DNA of 64,000 nucleotides from Enchytraeus crypticus (taxonomy: Eukaryota > Annelida > Clitellata > Enchytraeida > Enchytraeidae). Below are positions 30,701 through 40,702 of the stretch, piece after piece. Both the position numbers and the translations under genes were made by a program. The notes below the pieces were generated by a model that had not been told where the DNA came from, searched no databases, and saw only the letters and a list, made by a program, of their open reading frames with translations. Numbering within the stretch: the stretch's first letter is position 1; every line of letters begins with the position of its first letter. Where the stretch lies: the NCBI GenBank assembly GCA_905160935.1, contig CAJHZI010000186.1:209001-273000 (forward strand), given 5' to 3'.

Positions 30701-33135
30701 ACAGTCCGTGGCTATACCTACTTCTGACAGAGTAGCAAAAGATAACTGTGAATCTAATGGTTCAAATGAGGAGAAGAAAAGTAGAAAGAAAGAGAAAAAA
30801 GAGAAACGAAGGCGATTTAAAGAAGAAAAGGTGAAGGAGGAAGAGATTGATGTAACTACGCTGTTCGGATATCAGGTAAAAATGAAATCTCCCTCTTCAG
30901 TGCCCTGTCAAATTGTAGGATTTGTCCGCGATAATGGATTAGTGCACTTTAAATTTTGTTCATTAAATAAGTTTTCTATTTCCTTTTCCACTATCTATAA
31001 ATGTGATCTCTTTAAAGTTTTCTCTGAGTGGTGTTCAGTACAAGATGTCCAAAAATAGTCCAAAAGTCCAAAAATAAAATAGTTTTGGACCTTTATGTTA
31101 TTTTCAATCGATGTGGGTACTCTAGATATGAGGCCTATGACTAAAATCTCCACTATTAAAACTGCTACTTAATCTGTGGAGTGAAAATGTAATACATTTC
31201 TTGGCTGTACGGAGAATTTGTCTTCGTAAGATTAATGATGGTCTCTGCTATTGACGTTAAACATGTTCAAATCTATCCAAAGCTTTGCATTTAAGTACTA
31301 TAAAACTTACGACGGTAGTCATTTAAGTAGATCAGTCAGTCTGATCTCTTCACCCAATAACAATTAATTCACGCATAAACGATTCGTGTTATTTTTGGCA
31401 GCACGGGCCGCTGGATCAGATAGCAAATCTACCATCTGTTACTATCTCGACATCTTCAACAACCTCGATTTCCGTGTCAGTGACGTCCTCGACAACAACA
31501 AATTCTCAGGACAGTAAGACGACGTCAACATTGTCTGACGACAAGAGCTTGATGCCACCTCCCCCTCCTACCATTCTACCGATCTCTAAAGTCATGGCAA
31601 AGTCCGCTGAGAAAAGAGCTGCTACAGGTAGAGTGTCTCGTATACTCTTGCAACTCTAGCATTAATTTTAGTATCTAGAATACCGGCCTTCTAGAAGGTT
31701 ATTGATTGAATGCTAGAATGTGATTGTGTTCAAGAAGGTCATTGATTAATTATAGTAGGCCCTGGAGTTTTAGAAAGTCGTGTGTTCCAAAAGACTGTAC
31801 ATTCTGTAAGGTCATGGGTTCTCGGCTAGATGAGGAGTTTCTTTTATTTATTTAAATTTTTCATTTGCAGACTTTGATCAGGAGACACGTTAAATCTCTT
31901 TTCTAATTATCATCTAATCAATGGAATACTATACTCTACTATATGTTTAAAGCTACAGTATATGTCCTATAAATTATAATTATATTATTTTTTAAAATAT
32001 GTACCAAGCGTGGGGTTTGTAGAGTAATGGCGTAAAAATCTGAGACCTTTCTTTTTAATTTGACTTGAAATTAAGCATGTGTGTCATATTTCATTTTGTG
32101 TGATTTTTATTTTCACATTTTCTTTAATTTGGTTTATATTTTCAACTTTGAACTGAAACAGTACCCGTTGATGGCATGTACGTATATTATTTTTATCACT
32201 TTCCTTTTTCTCTTATCATCGTTTTTATTAGTTTTGTTACTAAATGAAGAGCCCGTTCTCTTCTAGAAGTTATTGTACCCATGCCATCTCTTAAACTTTC
32301 AGATGCAGGTAGACTGACGAACGATATGCTATTGTTAGGTTTTAGAGTTGCAGGTACGAGTTCTGTAGATAGCAAGAAGTCCAAGATGTCTGATGCAGTG
32401 TCTGACAGGCCTACAGAGAGCGAGCAGAAAGTGTCTAAGACAGAGCTGAAAGGAGCTCTCAGCTCCGTGGCAGGTGTGTAGCACTCTGCTTTGTTTCTCT
32501 TTTACTATTTACATGTGTTCGTTCATATGGAACAGTTGACAGTATATTTCAACCAGATGCAATCATTGAACAGGCGCCCATCATTGTGATGGGCGTTTGT
32601 TCTTATCCCCGACATTGGAAAGCTTCATATAGGAATGCTTGGTCGGATCATGCAACTTGCACCTATGGAAAGCATTATAAAGAAGCTAAGTAGTCAACAT
32701 ACTGGCCGATTTCATGCCAAGAGGCGAAGACAAGTTACCTCTGTTACGACTAGTAACAGTAACTAGAAAAGACTGGTGACCTCTGTTTAGCAAGTGATCG
32801 CCTGTTTGAAATGTTTAGTGTTTTTTTATTTCCAAAGTAGCAAATGTAATCGACCAGTTTTTATTCTAAAATATCAAATCTATCTGTATAGCTTAATCGA
32901 GCTATAATTATAATCAATTACACATTATAATCAAAAGTTGATATCATTTATATCTAACTGATTAAAAATATGGCAGACATCGCGAGTCCTGTCTGCATTC
33001 ATTACTCTGGGTTAACATCGGTGGTTGATATTTGTTTGCATTATTCCAGCTCTGTATGGTTCAGATCAGTCGGATGACGATGAAGATGAAGAACAAGATG
33101 GTGGCATGAAGGCTAAACTCTCCAGTGGCAAATAG
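15799..33135 (+). CDS. KHDC4: KH domain-containing protein 4 (KHDC4), 15 coding exons
   Basis: Exons: 15799-15815, 16255-16531, 17141-17239, 18662-18741, 24049-24101, 24900-25051, 25707-25793, 26786-26910, 27493-27553, 27896-28031, 29037-29210, 30346-30875, 31402-31627, 32303-32473 and 33050-33135. They total 2274 nt (757 residues plus stop) and every junction is GT-AG and phase-compatible. The order follows vertebrate KHDC4 (Blom7): [13 protein letters not shown] and [17 protein letters not shown] near the N-terminus; [28 protein letters not shown] and [14 protein letters not shown] for the first KH-like fold (about 105-190); [40 protein letters not shown] and [10 protein letters not shown] for the second (about 228-325). 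A Gln/Pro/Ser-rich region, a Lys/Glu-rich run, LFGYQHGP and an acidic [17 protein letters not shown] tail follow. The family binds RNA in the nucleus and aids splicing and snoRNA processing. It is longer than the human protein (614), mainly through low-complexity exon 12. A second in-frame acceptor for exon 14 lies at 32353. Confidence 0.93.
16532..18661. other. KHDC4 introns 2-3
   Basis: Apart from exon 3, nothing coding is seen. Near 17608-17670 a tRNA-like A-box/B-box pair (TAGCTGTATAGAGTG, then GGGTTCAAACC) suggests a small worn tRNA-derived repeat. Confidence 0.35.
19776..22757 (-). CDS. LINE ORF2: endonuclease and reverse transcriptase (993 aa)
   Basis: An AP-endonuclease domain takes about residues 14-255: [60 protein letters not shown] and the closing SDHNPVLL. 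Reverse transcriptase follows from about 500 to 800: [86 protein letters not shown] and the catalytic [11 protein letters not shown]. No RNase H is visible; the C-terminal 190 residues are Cys-containing but without a clear zinc knuckle. All key acidic residues are present and no stop interrupts the frame. Its ATG overlaps the last 29 bases of ORF1 in another frame, which suggests coupled re-initiation. Confidence 0.93.
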   Translation of the reverse strand: MNLTMAALNSINSTLVVMTYNCHGFNQGKILLNSLCNSNNNSITPDIIFLQELWLTPDNMHKIEKLSDNYMFYGISAMEHKVSSSLLIGRPSGGVGVLIKLDLVKFIKCTKACERFVCIVLGKTLFVNVYLPNITTESDRELFNDTLAEIEIASQEFNDCNIVLGGDLNLNLISGKNDWSVTAFKQFMSQSDLLLCDNFLSNADSLDYTFSNEAAGRYSLIDYFIISRNLYVSVQDCNIIDSPLNMSDHNPVLLTISDCIDLTKVTSATENFVQEQSRPKVNRSHHVLRWDHSDLKLYYDSTYALFSPLWHNMKHFTASCALSSHVSNNEIIEHFYETIILCLNKAAAANVKVKKVNFYKYWWDTQGNTLKEKSIQTHSVWKESGRPKSGDIYIAKAKAKREYRSFLANKTKTERSQLSNSLHEALLNKDNNTFWHVWNAKFGASKAKCSTLINNINDSNLIANNFAEFFSKLYNENSCDLDDNFEERFSNYIGDNLDIKFEVATVDDVINKLKKGKASGMDNITCEHLQYAHPIVCSCITMLFNLIVALKYVPAAFGEGIIIPIPKGDRKCDHVKIENYRGITISCMLSKIFESCILRCVGNYFLTSVRQFGFKQKVGCSNAIYSLRKAIEYFTTKSSTVNICSLDVSKAFDKINFKMLFCKLMNRKLPRVLIELLLNWYGKLNSRVKWNDAVSSSFIVTSGVRQGGILSPILFAVCVDDMLIKLEKSKIGCFVSSLCCNSFMYADDLILLSLTVTDLQSLIEISTNELTNVGLSVNCSKTFCIRIGPRHNIKPINMIIDNRSIEWVNEIRYLGLVLVSSKSFKINMQNRKHKFFRALNAIFSKIGGNAAPSVVISLVESYCVPILLYGSECVELAKSLIQSLENAYSQLFSKLFRTLDKKTINQCQFFSGQLPIELKIANRRFNFLRKLCLSDTSCKYFNCFNGELLPLINKYCVNVINRPNCTLPVSLQVERLDFKSLLRNYFERSLEIN
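22729..23859 (-). CDS. LINE ORF1: RNA-binding protein (376 aa)
   Basis: The N-terminal half is Ser/Asn/Thr-rich and disordered. Residues about 185-270 ([45 protein letters not shown] and [16 protein letters not shown]) have the order of the RRM-like core of ORF1 proteins, in which WP.GI.VR.WR is a common signature. The acidic C-terminus ends SNNGCIE and overlaps the ORF2 start. No CCHC knuckle is seen. It should coat the LINE RNA. Confidence 0.8.
   Translation of the reverse strand: MSSLQSVRQMSANFILSRNISEAKNNTGGSGLNMLSHSAAVKDSECRHVDTSDASRADNEVNQSTGSEVQHWGSVTVTPKVSESDDNGFVLYRGRKKRSAAAANISPIDSVLSSDSQQKRNNTTSKNSYAQSVVAHQSVSRNTNTVGTRKQAVASRPTSTGAKVVGNAKSGMIKAATPKGPTAEKSVFGIYNVRKEHEVADIKKQCERLNIKVLFCFDVTKSNHTSRSFKLAIDKKHEPTLVLKSSWPIGIIVRKWRYKPESITVEQLIDLTDNAFVNDSSSVAVNSLKSAAAGNTNITITADILAPGVVNEKSATAQSIDNINKDDADLEMESVGLQEAVIANTSAIVHSACSSAIELAVVSETETDESNNGCIE
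24638..24682 (-). repeat. GAT-tailed repeat, inverted 3' end fragment
   Basis: GTCATCATCTTCCCTTGAAT followed by CACAGTTTAACTG is the reverse of the AAACTGGGATTCAAGGGAAG 3' end of the GAT-tailed repeat. Confidence 0.6.
24693..24825. repeat. Foldback with three arms in KHDC4 intron 5
   Basis: Arm 1 (24693-24727) contains CAGAAAATACACCAAACTGA. Its reverse complement occurs twice, at 24743-24771 and 24791-24825. Arm 1 can therefore pair with either of two downstream partners, giving hairpins of about 30-35 bp. Flanking CCATAG and CTATGG extend the outer pairing. It looks like a very short foldback element with an arm duplication. Confidence 0.8.
26035..26180 (+). repeat. tRNA-derived SINE, most complete copy
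   Basis: TGGCGAAGTCGGTAAGATAC resembles a pol III A box and GGGGTTCAAATC the B box, with tRNA-like spacing; the body then reads GTCACTGACATCGCTTTCGA, GAGGAAACTGACGTTAACC. Copies in the other orientation lie at 38.0 and 54.0 kb, with a partial one at 12.1 kb. It sits in KHDC4 intron 7, sense. Confidence 0.75.
26461..26540 (+). ncRNA. Pre-miRNA-like hairpin in KHDC4 intron 7 (candidate)
   Basis: ATTAAATGTAGATGC at the 5' side pairs with GCATCTGCATTTAAT at the 3' side (15 bp, one G-U). After an internal loop, AAACAAAGA pairs with TCTTTGTTT, leaving a loop of about 16 nt. Length and shape are those of a microRNA precursor, but the internal loop is large and no conserved seed is recognised. A small foldback repeat is the alternative. 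Confidence 0.3.
28430..28664 (+). repeat. GAT-tailed repeat, copy 2
   Basis: CCGTGTTGGGTCCAGGTTG at the start, GGTATGAGATAGAGAGGAAT in the middle and TTAAAGGGAAGATGATGATG at the end. It lies in KHDC4 intron 10, sense. Confidence 0.75.
29769..29850 (-). pseudogene. 5S rRNA-like remnant
   Basis: AAAGTACTATCCAGGC followed by GTTGCTTAACTT closely follows the reverse complement of the conserved 3' half of metazoan 5S rRNA (AGTACTAACCAGGC, then CTGCTTAGCTTC). The rest is diverged, so it is not a working 5S gene. It could be a stray pseudogene or the head of a 5S-derived (SINE3-type) repeat. Confidence 0.5.
30146..30222 (-). repeat. tRNA-like fragment (possible SINE)
   Basis: On the minus strand TAGCTAAGATAGTAG (A-box-like) precedes GGTTCAAAACC (B-box-like) at tRNA spacing. 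No cloverleaf with a good acceptor stem was found, so it is scored as a worn SINE, not a tRNA gene. Confidence 0.3.
30876..33049. other. KHDC4 introns 12-14
   Basis: Outside exons 13 and 14 only AT-rich intron sequence is seen. The frame of exon 12 stays open past its donor to 31058, which is chance extension. Confidence 0.4.
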
Positions 33136-33269
33136 CTTGTGCCACTGTATATACGTGCCTGTGTGTTTCTCCATGTCTCTGCATTGCATGTCATCATTCT
33201 GTCGTCTTTGGTTTTCTATAATGCAGGATGGCTGTTGATCAAGCATCAGTTCTAACTGGCTTCTCCAAC

Positions 33270-33286
33270 CCCCCCCCCCCCCACCC
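33270..33286. repeat. Poly-C run in the KHDC4 3' untranslated region
   Basis: A run of C residues interrupted by one A, about 135 bases after the stop codon. Confidence 0.8.
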
Positions 33287-33540
33287 CCACCAATTCATGC
33301 CATTTTCTTTTGTAAATTTATTTCTCAAGTTTTCTTAGTTTTCGTTTCCAAAATTTCATTTTTTACAGGTATAAAAATTTATTTAGTTCTTTTTATCAAA
33401 ATATTTGAATCTTTTAAATTTTTTTAGCCTGACCCATGAATCTATGCTCCCTTGAAGTGATTCATATTTCCTGACAGCTGATGCTGCCGGTTTATCTGGT
33501 GCTTGATTGTTGTATTCAACCAATGGTCACTGTGTTTCAG

Positions 33541-33661
33541 CAGAGCTCCTCGTGGCGGAGATTCTACGGCTAGAAGAAGATTCTCAATTGGATATCGACC
33601 TTTCTGTGCCCTTCACAACGCGTCAGGATGGCTGGATTAGGAATAAGAGAAAGAAAGCTTG
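33541..33661 (+). CDS. Possible alternative terminal exon of KHDC4
   Basis: After GTGTTTCAG the frame that fits the phase-1 end of exon 14 stays open for about 40 codons: AELLVAEILRLEEDSQLDID, then LSVPFTTRQDGWIRNKRKKA and TGA. Used instead of exon 15 it would swap the acidic tail for a different, more basic end. The acceptor is a CAGCAG tandem whose two sites differ by one codon. No family member known to me has this tail; it may be chance, or a leftover exon of another gene. Confidence 0.3.
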
Positions 33662-34610
33662 AGAGAAATCTTGTAGAAAATTCCTTTATGATTGAAAAGT
33701 CAGAAGTTGGAATTTGTAAATGGATTGACGTGCAGCTAATGATGCAGTTTGAATTGTTCGCAAATGAAAAATGTCATGTGATGCTATTGAACATGAAACG
33801 ATCCTGGGCTGATGATGGGGTCACTTTAAATAAGCGTTTAGATATAAACAGTAGCAATTTAAACGAAATATTTGATGTTATGTGTGTGCTGTACAAAATA
33901 AGAAAAAAGTATTCAATCTATTTGAGAAAATTTGAATGAAAGTATTCACAAAAAGGAACTCATTCATAAATATCATTTACGCCATAGTCTGAAAATCTAG
34001 AAAGGCAGCTTGCTTGATTCGTTTAGTTTCGTGTTGGATTATTGAAAATTAGTGGGATAGTTTGTAATTGTAACTCGTATGAAAGTTACGCAACAATGTG
34101 TGCTGATAAACAATCTGTTAGGCGAAAGATGTGCTAGAGCTGTTATAAAACCTAGTCTACTATTGGCTGATATGCTGGATAACTAATGAATTTTTTGTCT
34201 TAGTAAAATTATAATTTCTAATTCAGTATCGTAATCATAATCGTCTCTCCTTTAACAAGGATCAGGATTAGAAAATGTTGTAGCTTTTTCGTAACGAACT
34301 GAATTTTTAATGCTACTTAACATGTTAAACCATTTGTAGATGATCCTGGTATCTGCAATTAAACTGTTCATTTGCCCCGCTGTCAACTGTGAATGAGAGC
34401 TGATCGGTGATAACGTTGCCATTTCTTATTTAAAAGTGTGTTTGACGGTTTACTTTAAAGAAAATGAATTTGCATTGTTAGTTATCAATGTTAACTATTA
34501 TGTTGTTGAGTGATGATAGTGTACCCAGTACCAAAGCATGGCTAAAATAATCATTATTTTACGTGACGTTTAAATAAATGTCAACACACGATTGATGTCA
34601 ACTGACGATT
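33662..34610. other. Intergenic between convergent KHDC4 and heparanase
   Basis: A 103-codon frame at 33628-33939 overlaps the candidate exon in another frame and has no recognisable domain; I do not support it as a gene. Nothing else is seen. Confidence 0.4.
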
Positions 34611-34925
34611 GATAAGTGAATGAACTAGCTGCTCCTTATCAGGTGATTGCAAAGACTTATTGCAAAGTGAATGTACTAGCCGCAGCTATCAGAGGATTAA
34701 TAAGTGAATGTACTAGCTGCTCTCTATCAGAGGATTGATAAGTGAATGTACTAGCTGCTGCTATTAGAGGATTGATAAGTGAATGTACTAGCTGCTGCTA
34801 TTAGAGGATTGATAAGTGAATGTACTAGCTGCTCCTATCATAGGATTGATAAGTGAATGAACTAGCTGCTTCTATCATAGGATTGATAAGTGAATGAACT
34901 AGCTGCCCCTATCGGAGGAGCAATG
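34611..34925. repeat. Tandem array, about 37-38 bp unit, 7-8 copies
   Basis: The unit is close to AAGTGAATGTACTAGCTGCT followed by GCTATTAGAGGATTGAT. The middle copies are nearly identical and the outer ones worn, as expected when an array grows and shrinks by unequal exchange in its centre. It lies between the two convergent 3' ends. Confidence 0.9.
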
Positions 34926-35707
34926 AATAAATGACTGGACGGACTATAGCTGCTTTCATCAATCAAACAGTAACATTTCAATATTTTGAGAGTCGAATGA
35001 TACGATTGTTTATTCATCTTTTATTAGACTTCTTAAAATAGGAAACAATGTGAGAAATAAATGAAAACATATAAATAGTTTGAAGATGTTTAAAACTCAA
35101 CAAAATGTTAAATAAAATCAAAACAAAAAATTGTTCGTCTACTACACCAATATAATAAATTAATAATATAGTTAGACTTGATAGATAAGTGCAGATAAAA
35201 ATTATATAATTCATTTTAGAATTAATCTTTGTCGGCTGTGCTGTCGGAATTCATGTATGAAATGACTGATTAGTCAAAAGTTTTTCACAATTCATGTCAT
35301 TTGAATAAAATAGAGTTACACCCATCCCCTCTCATATGCCATGCGGTGACCAGTCATTACTTTCAGTACAGCAACGCTTGGTGTGGTTTGGAATTATTTG
35401 TATTAGCAGCATGCAGCTATATATGCTCTGTTATTAGTAATGAGGACAGAGTAAATTTATTGAGGATTATATCAATTTCAATTAACTAGTCATCCTGTCA
35501 TTGAAAAGACTAGAATTATCTAGGCACAGCACAATCGGGGTTCTTGTGGACAATAGCCATAGGCCTATCGCTTGCAATGCATGAAGGAATATCCTCACGA
35601 AACGTTCTGCAACTTCTGTTCATAACAAAAGAAACTGATTAAATCATTCAATAGCATTTAAAGTTCGTTTCATTGCTCGAATAGGACATTTTCGAGAGAA
35701 AATTCGT
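34926..35707. other. Heparanase 3' flank
   Basis: AT-rich and without a recognisable gene; it presumably includes the heparanase 3' untranslated region next to 35708. Confidence 0.4.
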
Positions 35708-38700
35708 CTATAAACATGCTGCAGCGGCAGCACGAGACACAACAAGAAATCCAAATGACAGCGGGGGCAGAACGAAGGCTTCTCCAGGTTGCTGAGGGAC
35801 TGGTTTTATGTTAGGTAGTGTAGAATCATCAATTAACTTCATTATTACGCCATTAACCATCACGTTGCTCGACAACATGTCGTTATCTGGTGCCGTCAAC
35901 AGATAGAGATCTGAGGGGAACGTTGCCCACTGAGGGGGCAAAACGATGGATTTAGATGTAGTGGGGCTGACATTTAGAGCTATTAGAGTCACCGAACCCC
36001 TGGGGTAGGTTGGGATTATACTGATGCTATGATCGACCCTGGTGCAATGAGCGTATACCCGTGTTGTTGAAGCTGTCTTGTCTCTGGCTCTTTCTGTCGA
36101 AAACAGGATCCCATTGATGGCTGCACGAAAAAAGTGACATGAAAAGATAATAGTAAACTTAATTGTAATTACAATGCAACAAAACAGGTGATTTTGTGAG
36201 CTATTCTGTTTAAGTAATTTTTAAAATTGGTAAATGCTATTAAAGTAAAAGCTACAAAATTAGCAATGCTAAAACCAAAATAATTAACTAGACTATGTAA
36301 TCCTTTTAAAAGTACACTACGATTTAAACTTCAGCGATGCACACTGTCACAACCATACTGACGAAAATTATATTATTAAGTAAATATTTGATACTCTGGC
36401 ACGACTATTGAGTTTCTGCAATGGATACCATAATTACCAGATTTAGCATCAAGAAATTCTCAAAAATTCATTCAGTATATTTTGCCTTAAAACATAGGCC
36501 TAAATGAAGCAATATGACTAATATGACTAACAGACTCACCCACATCGAGCACTTGAGGACCTACGAGCTGCCTATAGATCAAAGTTAGCCAGTAGTCAGG
36601 ATTAGGCTGGATATAATCAGCCACAAGACCGTAGAATCCTCCGTAGAGTGTCTGTCTCATGACCACACCCACTCCCATACGGGCAGCCAATCCGAGTTTG
36701 TCTAGCCACAGGAAGCCAGACACGTAGCGATCAGATACGTTGGGTGCGCCGCTGTTCCAAGCGTCGCTGGTCTCTCCTATCCAAATCGGCAGAGTGGGAT
36801 TCTTCCCGGCTTTAACAGCTGACCTGACTAGCGTGATGGCGTCAGCCAGGTCTGAGAAATAAGATGGATTGATAAAATCTTTGTACGTTGCATTCTGGCC
36901 TGAATGAAACAAAGCATTCGTTGACAATTACAGAGTTATATTTAATTCATTTGCAGCTAGTGTGTGTACATAATTATATTCTTTATATGAACAATCGATG
37001 TAGCAGAGAAGTATTTGAAATTTTAGGATGCCACTCAAAACATCAGATATAATGTTTTCAGAAGACTACAAGAACCACAAGAGTAAAAAGGCAGCAGCAG
37101 TAGTGTTCTCAATAGAAGGAAAACTTGAAAAACAATTGAAACTGTATAATGAAAACTATTGGAACAACAACAACAGAAATATTGCTCGATTGCTACTGTC
37201 GCTAATGAAGGAGTACGAACTTCTGCCTCAAGTTCTAAGTTCTGTCAAGCAGTTCGAAGTTCTATCTGGCGGAAGAACAAAATGGAAAGATCCATAAATA
37301 GTGTGAATAGGGATTCCTTTAACCAGCCAAAGGATGGGATACTAAAGGATGAAGAGCTTAAGGACTGGACATTACTCAAGGATATAAACTACTCACGGTA
37401 AACAGATGATGAAATTCTTAGAAATTGCTAAGACTGAAGGAGCAACAATAACAACAAAACAGCATACTTTTGAATTCATTCACACATTTTTGCTATGGCT
37501 GTGATGCCTGACTTCTCAAGGTTTTCTCTAATACATTACATAGCGCCTATGAAAACATGCAGACTCTTCAGCGAGTGACGAATCAATTAGAGAAGTATCT
37601 AATTGAGATTGAGATAATATAGGATAATTGCATACCATTGAAGTAGTATTGATGAAAAGTTACAGCGTGTAGGGTGTGTCCTGATACATTGGCAGTAGCT
37701 TTAACAATGTTATAACCGAGACTTCCATTCAGAACCCCCACACAGTCTGGTCCAACAATTCTGCTAGCCGAAAATTCTGGGTAACTTCTTATGACTCGGT
37801 CCAGAATGAGAAAGTCATTGGCGACCTAAATATAAGTCAAGTATAAATAGTAATTAAGTAGAATAAAAATATTAAACTTACATTTGGCGTGTCGTCAATC
37901 CCTATTCGGCGTAGACACCAAGGGGTCTAGATAAGAAATGGAACAGTAAGGTCGGCTGGCTATCCATCGGCCTGACACCACCAAGTGTACACGACTTAGT
38001 TTTTATTTTTAAAAGCTGGTAAAGCTAATGTTTACGTCAGTTTCCTCACTTGAAAGCGATGTCAGCGACGGTCGAGCACACGATTTGAACCCCGCACCTA
38101 CTGATCCGCGGTCAAGTATCTTACCGACATATATATATTCTATAGAAGTTAAAGTGGTACTTTACAAGCAAACCACACGTTGCATTATAAAAATTTAACA
38201 AAAAATATGTTTTCATGAGAAGGTTGATATTCGATTAAATTTTCATACCTGTAAAATAGTACTCTTAATATTAGTTATTTACTGAATACACCCCAGTCAA
38301 ATAATATTTGTGTGCTTTATGGTTGATAGCTCCACTTAATTTCAATTAACATTTAACAAATTCACATAACTTTCGCATAATGTATTACAAAAAATAAACC
38401 ATACATTTCATTACAATCAATAAAAATACATAAGTTAAAAACATAAACTTAATACAAACTATATCACGAATAAAATAACTATTCAGTACAACGTAATTAT
38501 ACTATAATATATACTATAATCATATATACTATAATAATGACTTCTTCCTACATTTCAAAGTATTAAAATAAAATTGCTCTGTTAAGTTTCAAAAAACTTA
38601 TCTTCGGAACAACAGCACGATTAGAGTGCTACTATTGTCCATGACAACATCGAACACTGTGGAAACAAATCAAAATCGATGTACAGTAAGGAGTCCGTAA

Positions 38701-40662
38701 ACGGTGCAAGTCAAAATCCGAGTAATCAGTCAAAGAAGAGTACTGGAAACGTTATTACCATACAGATCTCTTAATACCATATCAACCTTCTAGTAAGCTT
38801 CGTTTTTCTAATGCGAAACTGCTCAAAACTCCAAATATTCACATCGCATTAGATAGACGCCCATTTTCCTTTCATCTCCTACTGTTTGGAACGCTCTGCC
38901 TTCTGATCTTCACTCATGCTCACTATTTATACTTTCTGAAGTAGTCTGAAAACACATCCAATCCCACCATAGATTTATAGGCCTATCTTCTTGCCCAACT
39001 GTTTTGTGATCACCGGACTTACTCCATTTAGGATAGCTTTTTCTCTTAAGCACACATTTTTTCAAATGGGTTCGATGAATTGAGTTCAACGATTTGTAGT
39101 AATTCGTATTATCATTATTACAACATTTAATATTTCTATATCAAGCAATTGTATCACATCATTATATTTATCAAATATGTCACGCTGGTTCCAGCCAAAG
39201 ATTTCTGTATGATATTCTTTCACAAGATACTATTCTGCGCCAATTCCTCAATGTTCATCTTTCTCTTCCTTCTGTTCTCCCATAAATGCTAATTCCATCA
39301 GCAATCGGTTCTCCTTCGAAGCAGTCTTTCCATATTCTTTTAGGTCTTCCCACTGTTCTGTTGCCATCTGCTTCATAGTTAAATATCTTTCTAGGATTTT
39401 TGTTGTTATCCATCTGCATCACAGGATCACCCCATTTCATTCCTTTCTTATTGATGATTTCACTATTTCAATATAACACACAAATATATCTGTACCATTG
39501 AACGGCATATATTATATACATTCATAAGTACTATGTAACCAATAGTAACGGATGAAACAAACGCTACATCAACATTCTATTTTATTGCAAAATATTATAT
39601 TTTCTACATTATACAAAGAATCTCCTAACCTGTTCCGGTTCCATTTGCCCCTGACCCACTTTATTGTCATACTCGGGCTCATTGCCCAACTGCCAGTCAA
39701 CGTTCTCATGCAGACCCTGTGATATCAAGAACTCAAACAAGTGCAGAGCATCAGCTGGACTCCATTGCTTTCCAATACGCTGCTGAATATTGAGATCAAT
39801 GAGGAAGCGATTTCCGACAGATTTTGTAAGAGTTGCCAACTTTGTTAAAACATCCTTTCTGAGCACTACAGATTTTGGCTGCAGAGCAGCAGCGTCTAGA
39901 TGATTTGTCTGAGCATCAAAGAAAGCGAAGGCAGCGGAAGTGCCACCGATACGCAGTATAGATGGTGCAAGTCCTTTCAAAAGAGTTGCAACTCTAGGAG
40001 ATGTTATATTAAACTTTAGCCACGGATCTTTCGACGTTAGAACTTGAAAATCAAGAGTAAAGCTTATAAAACGATCGTCTACTATAAAAACTGGTAAAGT
40101 AGTCTTAACATCAATCTGAATCTTTTCGTCATCTTGCGCGTTAATCCTATTTAAATCTTGTGAACTCCCACGATGCAGTCCCACTCTTGAATCCCAATAT
40201 CCTCTGTCAATTTCATCCTCTTCCGTAGAATCCTCTACGACAGTCTCGTGTAAATTTTTCATGTTCTCTATGATGGAACTTTCCGCTTTGTTCCATTCAT
40301 CGTCGTTAATAAACTCCACGGATTTTAACTCCGTAGAGATGTTAATCAGTCGAGTTTCTGAGATAAATTTGACTTCCTCTTCGCTGTCGTTAAAGTTTGA
40401 CTCTATCGAGCCGTTCTGAACAATAACTGGTTCTTCTGCCTGTAAAAAGTTATAATAGTAGGAACTTTTCTAAATCAGTAGCTTCATCATTTTTTATTTT
40501 TTAAAGACAAAATATAATTATATAAGGTATTACAAAGGTGTCAGTAAGTCATAGCCTTTTGTGAAGGGATTAACCTGTTGATCGATGGAATACTCTATAT
40601 GGTATGTGAAAGCAAACTATTAGTAGGAACATGCACCATGGACCTGCCACTTTGCAGTATAC

Positions 40663-40702
<40 letters not shown>

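Noticed and set aside
33628-33939. 103-codon plus-strand frame
   Set aside because: Overlaps the candidate KHDC4 alternative exon in another frame, has no domain and no promoter context.
34611-34925. CRISPR-like array
   Set aside because: The units are head-to-tail without unique spacers; it is a minisatellite in an animal genome.
37028-37401. Two overlapping plus-strand frames in heparanase intron 3
   Set aside because: Gln/Asn/Lys-rich, no domain, no splice support.
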